A DNA stretch of 64,000 nucleotides from an uncultured Pelagibacteraceae bacterium (lineage in GTDB: Bacteria > Pseudomonadota > Alphaproteobacteria > Pelagibacterales > Pelagibacteraceae). Below, in pieces: positions 1 to 8,808 of the stretch. Position 1 is the stretch's first letter. Each line of letters opens with the position of its first letter. The translations under genes were made by a program, and so were the position numbers. The stretch is from NCBI GenBank assembly GCA_902601235.1, contig CACKMG010000002.1, positions 1-64,000 of the forward strand. Direction: 5' to 3'. The notes beneath the pieces are model-generated. The model ran no database searches. It had not been told where the DNA came from and saw only the letters and a list, made by a program, of their open reading frames with translations.

Positions 1-3000
1 TTCTTTGGATTTGTCATATATAAACGCCATTCCACCTGTCATACCTGCAGCAAAATTATCACCAACTGATCCTAAAATTACAGCTGTACCTCCTGTCATA
101 TATTCACATCCGTTTGAATCACAGCCTTCAACAACTGTTGTAGCGCCTGAGTTTCTAACTGCAAATCGATCACCAGCTTGCCCTGCAGCTAAGAGTTTTC
201 CAGATGTTGCTCCATATAAAACAGTATTTCCAATAATTGTATTTTCATTAGATATCAAATTACTTTCATCTGACAGTTTAATAACTATTGTTGCCCCCGA
301 TAATCCTTTACCGACATAGTCATTTGCGTCTCCTTTAAGATTTAACTTTAATCCTTTTGCTGAAAACGCTCCAAAGGATTGTCCAGCTGAACCTTTGAAA
401 CTTAAAGTAAGAAAATTTTTTTCTAATTTTTCATAACCATACTTTTTAAAGAGATAATGCGAGATTCTAGTGCCCACCGCCCTATTTGTATTTTTAATTA
501 AAAACTCCTTTTCAATCTTCTCTGATTTATCTAATGATTTTTCTATCTCAGGCCAAATTTCTTGATCTAATGTTGTAGGAACCTCATTTATTTCTTGATT
601 TTCGCAATATCTTTTATTGTTTCCTGGGTCTGCTTGAACAAAAAGAGGGTTCAAGTCTAAGTCATCTAAATTTGGTGAAGCTTTATTAACCTGCATTAAT
701 AAATCTGTTCTTCCAATTATATCATTTAAGGATTTGAACCCTAATTCAGCTAAAATTTCTCTAACTTCTGAAGCAATAAATGTGAATAAATTCACAACTT
801 TATCTGGTGATCCATTAAATTTTTCTCTTAGTTTTTCATCTTGAGTGCATACACCGACGGGACAAGTATTTGAATGACATTGTCTTACCATAATACAACC
901 CATCGCAACTAAAGCAGTCGTAGCAACACCATATTCCTCTGCTCCCATCATGGCTGCAATAACTACGTCTCTTCCTGTTTTAATACCTCCATCAGTTCTC
1001 AATGTAACTTTATGTCTAAGATTATTGAGAGTAAGAACCTGATTAGCTTCAGTTAGTCCCATTTCCCAAGGGATGCCAACATATTTAACACTTGTTTGAG
1101 GTGTTGCTCCAGTTCCCCCATTATGACCTGAAATCAATATAATATCTGCTTTTGCTTTTGCTACTCCTGCAGCAATTGTTCCTACGCCTGAAGATGCAAC
1201 TAATTTGACACCAATTCTTGCTTTTGGATTAATTTGTTTCAAATCATAAATTAATTGAGCAAGATCTTCGATTGAATAAATATCATGATGAGGTGGTGGA
1301 GAAATTAATGTTACACCTGGAGTCGAATGTCTCAAACGAGCTATCTCATCAGTAACTTTAAAACCTGGCAACTGACCACCTTCACCAGGTTTTGCTCCCT
1401 GAGCAATCTTTATTTCGATTTCATTACAATTATTTAAATAATTAACAGTTACTCCAAACCTTGCTGAAGCAATCTGTTTTACTCTTGAATTCGCACTATC
1501 TCCATTATCCATAAAATCAAATCTTTTTTCATCCTCACCACCTTCACCACTACAAGATGCACCTTTAATCCTATTCATGCCAATAGCTAAAGTTTCATGA
1601 GCTTCCTTAGATAATGCTCCATGTGACATACTTCCGCTTCCAAATCTTTTTAAAATCTTTTCTACTGGTTCAACTTCCGATAACTCTATTGAAGGGCTTA
1701 ATTTCTTTTTTCTAAAATTCACCAAATCTCTTAAATTGATTGGTGGTAAATTATAAATACCCTCAGCATATTTCTTGTAAGTATCATAAGAGTTAGAGCC
1801 TACCGCACTTTGCAACATGTGTATAAGTCTACCTTGATATTGATGAGTTTCACCATTTTTTCTGTATCTGTAAATACCACCTATTGGTAATACCGTTTCT
1901 GTACTTTCAAATGCTTCTTTGTGAATTTCTCTAATTTTTTTTTCAATACCAGTAAGACCTATTCCAGATATTTTTGAAGTTACTCCTGGAAAATAATCAT
2001 CAACAACAGTTCTACTTAGTCCAACAGTTTCAAAATTACATCCTCCTCTATAAGAACTCAAAACAGAAATTCCCATCTTAGACATTATTTTTAAAAGACC
2101 AGCATTAACCGACTTGATATATCTTTGAACACATTCATCAAAGCTAAATTGACCAAAAAGTTTTTTTGAATGTCTTTGATATAAACTATCAAAAGCTAAA
2201 TACGGATTTATTGTAGTAGCACCAACCCCAATTAGAGTTGCAAATGAATGCGTATCTAAAGCTTCTCCAGACTGAACATTGATAGAAACATATCCTCTCA
2301 ATTTTTTTTCTATTAAAAAAGTATTTATGGCTCCTACACATAACAACATTGGCATTGGTAATTTTTGAGAAGAAAGGTCTTTATCGCTAAGAATAATTTG
2401 TGTTATACCTTGTCTAACAGATATTTCTGCTTCCTTTTGAATTCTTTTAATAGCATTAGCTAAACTTTCCTCTTGAGTAAAAGTACAATCTATATTTATA
2501 GAATTTTTACCAAAAAAATTGATAAATTTATTGAATTGTGAATTAGATAAAATAGGACTGTTTAAAACATAAATATTTTCTTTTGTTAAAGTATCAAAAT
2601 CTAAGATATTTCCCAAATTTCCAAATCTTGTTTTTAAACTCATCACTTTATTTTCTCTTAATGAGTCTATTGGAGGGTTAGTGACTTGACTAAAATTTTG
2701 TCTAAAAAAATGATATAGTGGTCTATACCTATCAGATAAGACAGCTAAAGGTGTGTCATCACCCATGGAACCTATTGCCTCTTTTGCATCTTCCGCCATA
2801 GGATGTAAAATAAGTTCCAAGTCCTCCAAACTTATTCCAAAAGTATATTGTCTTCTTCTCAAATTTTCTCCCTCAAAATTATTTTGTTCATTTGAGATGT
2901 TTAATTTTTCATCTAAATCTATAATTTGCGAATTGAAATGTTTAAATTCTTTAGCCAAATAATCTTTTATTTGAGCATTAGAAAAAATTTTTCCTTTTTC

Positions 3001-4263
3001 TATTCTTACACCAATAATTTCACCCGGACCTAATCTACCTTTGGATAAAATTTTTTTTTCGTTTAATTCAATCATTCCAGTTTCAGATCCTGCAAAAAGC
3101 ATCTTATCTTTTGTAATCGCATACCTGAGAGGTCTAAGTCCATTTCTATCATTGGCAGCTATAACCCATTCATTATCCGTTGCCGCTATAGCCGCAGGTC
3201 CATCCCAAGGCTCCATAGTGCTATTTAAAAAATTAAATAATTGTTGATGGTTTCTTGGTAACGTTTTATTTTTTTTTGACCAAGCATCTGGGATTAACAT
3301 TAATTTTGCCAAAGGTGCTGGCTGGCCTGATTTGTTCAGTAATTCAAAAACGTTATCTAGTGCTGCAGAGTCAGAGACTCCTTTTTGAATAACTGGCTTT
3401 AAATTTTCTATATCCTCAAAAAGTGGACTACTCATTTCCTGTTCATGAACTCGCATCCAATTTTTATTTCCTTTATAAGTATTAATTTCTCCATTATGTG
3501 CAATTGCTCTGAATGGCTGAGCTAAACTCCAACTAGGAGCTGTATTAGTTGAAAATCTTTGATGAAATATTGCGTATCTTGAAACAAATCTTTTATCCCT
3601 TAAATCTAAATAAAAATCTGATATCGCCTGAGCTAGATATAACCCCTTGTAAATTATTGATTTTGAACTGATTGAACAAATATAAAAGTTGTTTAGTGAT
3701 AATTCGAATGCTTTATTTTCAATTTTTTTTCTTGTTTCATAAATTTTTCTCTCTAAATTTTTATCAACTAAATTTGGGTCATTGGGTTTAAATAAAACCT
3801 GAATAATTTCAGGCATAGTTTGGAATGCTTTTTCACCTAAAATTTTAGGATTTACAGGAACTTGTCTCCAACCATAAATGCTAAAATCATTCTTGGTTAA
3901 CTCACTTTCTACAATAGTTTTACAGCTCTCCTGTGAAGTATAATCATTTCTGGGTAAAAATATCATACCAACACAAATTTCTGAATTATCGTAGTCATGA
4001 CCAGTTACTTCGATTTTTTCTATAAAAAAGTCTTTTGGTATTTCAACATGTATACCTGCACCATCACCTGTTTTTCCATCAGCATCAACAGCACCTCTGT
4101 GCCAAACTGCTTTTAAAGCTTCAATACCATATTCAACAATCTTTCTAGATTTTTTTCCCTCCGTTGAAACAATCACTCCGACACCGCAAGCATCATGTTC
4201 CATATCTTTTGAATAAACATGATTTTCAGTTAAGAGTTTTAGATTTTTTTGATAATTATACAT
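1..4263 (-). CDS. gltB: Glutamate synthase (NADPH) large subunit, 3' end cut by window
   Basis: My own reverse-strand translation runs open from the ATG at 4263 to the window edge (about 1,420 codons; the family is about 1,500, so only the end of the C-terminal beta-helix domain is missing). It is absent from the ORF track because its stop lies outside. GltB channels ammonia from glutamine to 2-oxoglutarate. Visible: the N-terminal glutamine amidotransferase with the nucleophile in DACGVG (Cys26 after a short propeptide), the FMN-binding synthase barrel, and the 3Fe-4S motif C-x5-C-x4-C (CIMVRQCHSNTC). The start overlaps the gltD stop by one base (TAATG), so the two are translationally coupled, with gltD first. 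Function is certain by family. Confidence 0.97.
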   Translation of the reverse strand, partial: MYNYQKNLKLLTENHVYSKDMEHDACGVGVIVSTEGKKSRKIVEYGIEALKAVWHRGAVDADGKTGDGAGIHVEIPKDFFIEKIEVTGHDYDNSEICVGMIFLPRNDYTSQESCKTIVESELTKNDFSIYGWRQVPVNPKILGEKAFQTMPEIIQVLFKPNDPNLVDKNLERKIYETRKKIENKAFELSLNNFYICSISSKSIIYKGLYLAQAISDFYLDLRDKRFVSRYAIFHQRFSTNTAPSWSLAQPFRAIAHNGEINTYKGNKNWMRVHEQEMSSPLFEDIENLKPVIQKGVSDSAALDNVFELLNKSGQPAPLAKLMLIPDAWSKKNKTLPRNHQQLFNFLNSTMEPWDGPAAIAATDNEWVIAANDRNGLRPLRYAITKDKMLFAGSETGMIELNEKKILSKGRLGPGEIIGVRIEKGKIFSNAQIKDYLAKEFKHFNSQIIDLDEKLNISNEQNNFEGENLRRRQYTFGISLEDLELILHPMAEDAKEAIGSMGDDTPLAVLSDRYRPLYHFFRQNFSQVTNPPIDSLRENKVMSLKTRFGNLGNILDFDTLTKENIYVLNSPILSNSQFNKFINFFGKNSINIDCTFTQEESLANAIKRIQKEAEISVRQGITQIILSDKDLSSQKLPMPMLLCVGAINTFLIEKKLRGYVSINVQSGEALDTHSFATLIGVGATTINPYLAFDSLYQRHSKKLFGQFSFDECVQRYIKSVNAGLLKIMSKMGISVLSSYRGGCNFETVGLSRTVVDDYFPGVTSKISGIGLTGIEKKIREIHKEAFESTETVLPIGGIYRYRKNGETHQYQGRLIHMLQSAVGSNSYDTYKKYAEGIYNLPPINLRDLVNFRKKKLSPSIELSEVEPVEKILKRFGSGSMSHGALSKEAHETLAIGMNRIKGASCSGEGGEDEKRFDFMDNGDSANSRVKQIASARFGVTVNYLNNCNEIEIKIAQGAKPGEGGQLPGFKVTDEIARLRHSTPGVTLISPPPHHDIYSIEDLAQLIYDLKQINPKARIGVKLVASSGVGTIAAGVAKAKADIILISGHNGGTGATPQTSVKYVGIPWEMGLTEANQVLTLNNLRHKVTLRTDGGIKTGRDVVIAAMMGAEEYGVATTALVAMGCIMVRQCHSNTCPVGVCTQDEKLREKFNGSPDKVVNLFTFIASEVREILAELGFKSLNDIIGRTDLLMQVNKASPNLDDLDLNPLFVQADPGNNKRYCENQEINEVPTTLDQEIWPEIEKSLDKSEKIEKEFLIKNTNRAVGTRISHYLFKKYGYEKLEKNFLTLSFKGSAGQSFGAFSAKGLKLNLKGDANDYVGKGLSGATIVIKLSDESNLISNENTIIGNTVLYGATSGKLLAAGQAGDRFAVRNSGATTVVEGCDSNGCEYMTGGTAVILGSVGDNFAAGMTGGMAFIYDKSKE

Positions 4264-5702
4264 TAAGCTACTTTTGTTTTTTTTAATTCGTTATTTTCAA
4301 GATAATTTTTTATAGAGAAAGCTGCATCTCTACCATCCTTGATAGCCCAAACAACAAGCGATGCACCTCTAACTATATCTCCAGCAGCAAAAACTCCATT
4401 TAAGTTCGTTTCCATAGTATCAAAGTTTGTTTTTAAAGTTCCCCATTTTGTTACTTGTAGTGCTTTTGAGTCAAACAAATGTGGTAAGTCTTCAGGGTCA
4501 AATCCAAGAGCCTTGATAACCATGTCAGCTTTAATTTCAAATTCTGATCCTTCCTTTACTTGAGGTTTCCGTCTTCCTGAGTCATCAGGTTCACCAAGTT
4601 GAATTTGATCAACAATTAATTTTTCTATCTTATTAGTACCTTTGAATTCTTTTGGACTTGTTAACCAAACAAATTCAATACCTTCCTCCTCTGCATTAGC
4701 AACTTCTCTTGCAGACCCCGGCATATTTTCTCTATCTCTTCTATAAAGACACTTGACTGACTTTGCTTTTTGTCTAACGGCAGTTCTAACGCAATCCATA
4801 GCTGTGTCACCACCACCAATAACTACAACATCTTTTCCTTCTGCATTTAAAATTCCTTTATCAAATAAATCAACTTTATCGCCTAAACCTTTTTTATTCG
4901 AGGCTGTTAAAAAATCCATCGCTGGAAAAATATTTTCCAAATCATTACCCAGTAAATTTATTTCTCGTGCTTTATATACCCCCGTAGCAATCAAAATTGC
5001 ATCATGTTTTTTTCTTAATTGATCTAAAGTAGCATCTTTACCTACTTCGAAGTTTTGCACAAATTCTATACCACCATCTTTAAGAAGTTTTGTACGTCTT
5101 TCAACCACATGTTTTTCTAATTTGAAATTTGGAATACCATAAATTAATAATCCACCTGCTCGATCATAACGATCGTAGACAGTAATTTTATATCCATTCT
5201 TTCTTAATTGTTCAGCTGCGGCCAAACCTGCTGGTCCTGCTCCAATAATACCAACACTTTGATCTTTCTCATATTTTACCTCGATTGGTTTAACCCACCC
5301 TTTTTCCCATGCATTATCTGTTATATATTTTTCTACCGATCCTATTGTAACAGTCCCATGACCTGATTGTTCTATCACGCAATTACCTTCACAAAGACGA
5401 TCTTGTGGGCATATTCTTCCACAAACTTCAGGCATATTATTAGTACTTTGAGATAATTCATAAGCTTCTTTCAATCTTCCTTCCGCTGTTAATTTAAGCC
5501 AATCTGGAATGTTGTTACTTAGAGGGCAATGAACTTGGCAGAATGGCACTCCACATTGAGAGCATCTACTTGATTGTTCTTGAGCCTTTTGCTTTATGAA
5601 ATCATCATAAATCTCTTTGAAATCATCTTTTCTATTGCTAACATCTCTTTTAGGTGGAGTTTGTTGACCTATTTTTACAAATTTAAGCATTTTATCAGTC
5701 AT
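4263..5702 (-). CDS. gltD: Glutamate synthase small subunit
   Basis: The 479-residue protein is the FAD- and NADPH-binding electron-input subunit of glutamate synthase and works as a complex with GltB in the cytoplasm. The N-terminal part has two cysteine groups for 4Fe-4S clusters (CSQCGVPFCQVHC and CGRICPQDRLCEGNC), then an FAD Rossmann motif (GAGPAGLAAAEQL) and an NADPH motif (GGGDTAMDC). The length is normal for the family. It is the first gene of a gltD-gltB operon, the reverse of the usual textbook order. The upstream 180-bp divergent gap contains a perfect inverted repeat that could be an operator. Confidence 0.97.
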   Translation of the reverse strand: MTDKMLKFVKIGQQTPPKRDVSNRKDDFKEIYDDFIKQKAQEQSSRCSQCGVPFCQVHCPLSNNIPDWLKLTAEGRLKEAYELSQSTNNMPEVCGRICPQDRLCEGNCVIEQSGHGTVTIGSVEKYITDNAWEKGWVKPIEVKYEKDQSVGIIGAGPAGLAAAEQLRKNGYKITVYDRYDRAGGLLIYGIPNFKLEKHVVERRTKLLKDGGIEFVQNFEVGKDATLDQLRKKHDAILIATGVYKAREINLLGNDLENIFPAMDFLTASNKKGLGDKVDLFDKGILNAEGKDVVVIGGGDTAMDCVRTAVRQKAKSVKCLYRRDRENMPGSAREVANAEEEGIEFVWLTSPKEFKGTNKIEKLIVDQIQLGEPDDSGRRKPQVKEGSEFEIKADMVIKALGFDPEDLPHLFDSKALQVTKWGTLKTNFDTMETNLNGVFAAGDIVRGASLVVWAIKDGRDAAFSIKNYLENNELKKTKVA

Positions 5703-5757
5703 ATTTTTTTTAATTTATGGCAAAATATACATTGTTTTTATTAGTAAAAGAATTATT

Positions 5758-5778
5758 TAGGTCAGTATCTATGACCTA
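5758..5778. promoter_or_regulatory. Perfect inverted repeat between gltD and uppP
   Basis: TAGGTCA and TGACCTA flank a 7-base spacer in the divergent gap. On the minus strand it lies about 60 bases before the gltD ATG and just after a TATAAG-like -10 box. A dimeric regulator site or an mRNA leader hairpin would both fit. I do not recognise the binding protein. Confidence 0.45.
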
Positions 5779-5884
5779 TGTTTAGTAAAAATTAGCTTAT
5801 AATATAGTAATTTCAAATTTTGCATACCTACTATGATAAAATCGAATTGTTTTAAAAGGATATTTTTTAAGTTACGACACTTAT

Positions 5885-6652
5885 ATGTTTCAAGAATTTA
5901 TAGAAATTCTAATTTTATCAGCAATTCAAGGCATATCTGAATTTTTACCAATTAGTTCCTCTGCACATCTAATTATAGTTTCTAGCCTGTATGATCTTAA
6001 AGCAAGTTCACTGTTAATTGACATTAGTTTACATTTAGGTTCTTTGTTGGCAATAATATTTTTTTTTAGAAAAGATTTATTTAACCTTAAACAAAATCAA
6101 AAATTATTGAAATTAATTATAATTGGCTCAATACCACTTATTACTTTTGGATACATACTATATTCGACTGAATTAATAAGTTATTTAAGAAATATTAAAG
6201 TTATAGCATGGACTACATTATCTTTTGGGATCATTTTATACTTTGCTGATAAGAGCAAAATTAATCAAAATATTTCTTCCAACCTAAACATAAAATCTAT
6301 TTTATTAATTGGAATATTTCAAATACTTGCTCTAATACCTGGTGTTAGTAGAGCAGGAATTACTATAACTGCCGCAAGGTTTTTAAAATTCAATAGAGTA
6401 GACTCAGGTAAAATTTCATTTTTACTATCTATACCTGCCTTAGCCGGAGCGAGTTTTCTCGGATTAAAGGATTTACAGAATGAATCTTTAGAAATAAATA
6501 TATTAACAATTATTGCTGTAATTTTATCTTTTCTATTTTCTTATGTAACAGTAAAATATTTTTTAGATTATTTAAATAAATTTTCATTAAATATTTTTGT
6601 AATATATAGATTAATAATTGCTTTTGTTTTATTCTCAATAATTTATTTTTAA
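5885..6652 (+). CDS. uppP: Undecaprenyl-diphosphate phosphatase
   Basis: The 255-residue polytopic membrane protein recycles undecaprenyl diphosphate to the monophosphate lipid carrier for peptidoglycan and other surface polymers. Both BacA/UppP signatures are present: the glutamate-rich EFLPISSSAH near residue 20 and PGVSRAGITI around residue 154. About eight hydrophobic segments are visible and the length is normal. It is a single gene; its stop overlaps the stop of the convergent DMT transporter by about four bases. Confidence 0.95.
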   Translation: MFQEFIEILILSAIQGISEFLPISSSAHLIIVSSLYDLKASSLLIDISLHLGSLLAIIFFFRKDLFNLKQNQKLLKLIIIGSIPLITFGYILYSTELISYLRNIKVIAWTTLSFGIILYFADKSKINQNISSNLNIKSILLIGIFQILALIPGVSRAGITITAARFLKFNRVDSGKISFLLSIPALAGASFLGLKDLQNESLEINILTIIAVILSFLFSYVTVKYFLDYLNKFSLNIFVIYRLIIAFVLFSIIYF

Positions 6653-7539
6653 GCTGGCCGTTTTATCAAAGGTAGTAGTTGGGATAATAAAACACCACAT
6701 AATATAAAGAAACAACCTAATAAATTATTAAATCCTAATATTTGATTTAATAAAAACCAAGCTGCAATTGTTGCAAAAACACCCTCTAATGAAAAAATTA
6801 TTGCTGCCGGTGCAGGGGTAATATTTTTTTGAGCATAAATTTGTAAAACAAATGCAAATCCTCCCGAAAGAATTCCTGCGTATAAAATTGAGTCTATTTC
6901 ATTTAAAATATTTTCAATTATAAATTCTTCATAAATAAATCCAATTATAAAAGAAAATAAGGCTACTAATAAAGTCTGAATAGCACCTAAGGTTAAAGGC
7001 AAATCATATTTAGTAACTATTATTCCAGTAAAAATGATATGAGTACTCCAAAATAAAGCTCCTAATACCACAAGTGTATCGCCAAGTCTTACTGTTGCGT
7101 CGTGAAAATTAGTAAGAAGATAACCACCAATTAAACATAGAACCACAGAAGGCCATACACTCCAATGTATTGATTTTCTTTTAAATAAAAAAATTATTAT
7201 TGGTACCATGGGGACATAGAAAATTGTAAAAAAGGCTGCATTTGCTACATCAGTATAAAGAAGAGCCAACTGTTGTAATGCAGAACCTAAAAAAAGTGAT
7301 AAGCCTATTAAAAAAGACAAAAAAACAAATGTTTTAATATCTAATTTAAATTCTGATTTGAATTTTTTTAACTCAAATAAAAATGCCAGAGGAACAATCG
7401 CTAAAAAGCCTACAAAAAATCTAACAGCATTAAAAGTAAAAGGTCCTATGTTATCCATGCCAGTATCTTGTGCGATAAAAGTAGTTCCCCAAATAAATGT
7501 ACATAATAATGCACTGATTAATGAGACTGTTTTTGACAT
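6649..7539 (-). CDS. EamA/DMT-family inner-membrane transporter
   Basis: The 296-residue protein has ten hydrophobic segments in two repeated EamA halves. The first contains the typical FIWGTTFIAQD and the second ends in the family-like AWFLLNQILGFNNLLGC. This is the drug/metabolite transporter superfamily, whose members export or import small metabolites such as amino acids and nucleosides. The substrate cannot be read from sequence. It follows aceF by only nine bases on the same strand, so it may be cotranscribed with the pyruvate dehydrogenase genes without implying a shared function. Confidence 0.85.
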   Translation of the reverse strand: MSKTVSLISALLCTFIWGTTFIAQDTGMDNIGPFTFNAVRFFVGFLAIVPLAFLFELKKFKSEFKLDIKTFVFLSFLIGLSLFLGSALQQLALLYTDVANAAFFTIFYVPMVPIIIFLFKRKSIHWSVWPSVVLCLIGGYLLTNFHDATVRLGDTLVVLGALFWSTHIIFTGIIVTKYDLPLTLGAIQTLLVALFSFIIGFIYEEFIIENILNEIDSILYAGILSGGFAFVLQIYAQKNITPAPAAIIFSLEGVFATIAAWFLLNQILGFNNLLGCFFILCGVLLSQLLPLIKRPA

Positions 7540-7548
7540 AATCTTTAA

Positions 7549-8808
7549 TTAGATAGCTAACTTATATGCAAAGTTTTTTCCTAAATTTTCTTTTAACTCA
7601 TTATTAAAACGTGCTGCTTCTGCGCCATCGATGATTCTATGATCATAAGATAATGATAAAGGCAAAATAGTTCTTGTAACGAATTTTCCATCTAAGAAAA
7701 CTTGTTTTTTTTCAGATCTTCCGATTCCCAAAATTGCAACTTCAGGAAAATTTATAATAGGTGTGAAAAATGATCCACCAATCCCTCCTAAGCTTGTTAT
7801 TGTCATAGATCCACCAAACAATTCTTTTTTATCAATTTTAAGATTTCTGCATTGATCACTTAAATTTTTAAGTTCAGAACTTATCAAATTAATATTCTTA
7901 TTATCAGCATTCCTTAGTTTTGGGACCATCAAACCATGAGGAGTATCAACAGCTATTCCAATATGATAATATTTTTTAACAGTCATTTTTCCCCCGTCAA
8001 TATCATCAATAGAGCTATTAAAATTTGGGAATTTTTTTAATGATGCAGTCAAAGCTTTAACAATAAAAGCTAGAGGTGTGATCTTTTTTTTTTCTCCTGT
8101 GTATATGTCAGTCAGTGATGTTCTAAATTCTTCTAGTTCAGTGATATCCGCTTCATCATGATTAGTCACATGTGGAATATTTGTCCAAGAATTCATTAGA
8201 TATTTTGAAGATAATTTTTTAATTCTAGGTATATCTTTTATTTCTACCTTTCCAAATTCTGAGTGAGCAAATTCCTGTTTTATTTTTTCACTACTTTTAT
8301 TTTCATTGTTAACTAAATTTTTAGATTTCGAAGCAACAAATAATTTTATATCTTTCTCGATAACTCTACCTTTGCGTTCACTACCTACAACTTGATCAAT
8401 ATCTACCCCAAGTTCTCTAGCAAATTTTCGAACTTTTGGACTTGCAGATGATATACTGAGAACTTTATTTTGATCGATTGAAGTCTTTTGAGCCGCTGGT
8501 TTTATTTCATGAGTTTTTTTTGGTTTTTTTTCAATAGCTGGTTTTTCACTTGTTTTTTTCTGTTCTTCATTGATACTTTCTAGAATTAAAATTAAGTCAC
8601 CCTCTGAAACTTTATCTCCTACCTTTATTTTTAAAGTTTTAATTTTTCCATCAAAAGCTGAAGGAATTTCTACGCTAGATTTGTCACTCTCTATTGTTAT
8701 TAAAGGATCATTTTTTTTTAGAGTTTGACCTTCAGACACTAAAACTTCTATCACCTCTACATCTTTGAAATCTCCAATATTGGGAATTTTAATTTCTATT
8801 TCTGACAT
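7549..8808 (-). CDS. aceF: Pyruvate dehydrogenase E2, dihydrolipoyllysine acetyltransferase
   Basis: The 419-residue E2 core transfers the acetyl group to CoA. Order: one lipoyl domain (residues 1-75, lipoyl lysine 43 in IESDKSS), a charged Lys/Pro linker, a peripheral subunit-binding domain (SASPKVRKFARELG, about 115-152), and the catalytic domain ending in the active-site LSYDHRIIDGAEAARF. There is a single lipoyl domain here, and a second one sits on the E1 encoded just upstream. Its ATG overlaps the stop of the E1 gene. No E3 gene (lpd) is visible in the window. Confidence 0.95.
   Translation of the reverse strand: MSEIEIKIPNIGDFKDVEVIEVLVSEGQTLKKNDPLITIESDKSSVEIPSAFDGKIKTLKIKVGDKVSEGDLILILESINEEQKKTSEKPAIEKKPKKTHEIKPAAQKTSIDQNKVLSISSASPKVRKFARELGVDIDQVVGSERKGRVIEKDIKLFVASKSKNLVNNENKSSEKIKQEFAHSEFGKVEIKDIPRIKKLSSKYLMNSWTNIPHVTNHDEADITELEEFRTSLTDIYTGEKKKITPLAFIVKALTASLKKFPNFNSSIDDIDGGKMTVKKYYHIGIAVDTPHGLMVPKLRNADNKNINLISSELKNLSDQCRNLKIDKKELFGGSMTITSLGGIGGSFFTPIINFPEVAILGIGRSEKKQVFLDGKFVTRTILPLSLSYDHRIIDGAEAARFNNELKENLGKNFAYKLAI

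Noticed and set aside
5-4563. Plus-strand ORFs of 60-104 codons across the first 4.6 kb (5..319, 2753..2962, 3041..3247, 4339..4563)
   Set aside because: They are antisense to gltB and gltD, whose reverse frame is open throughout and full of family motifs.
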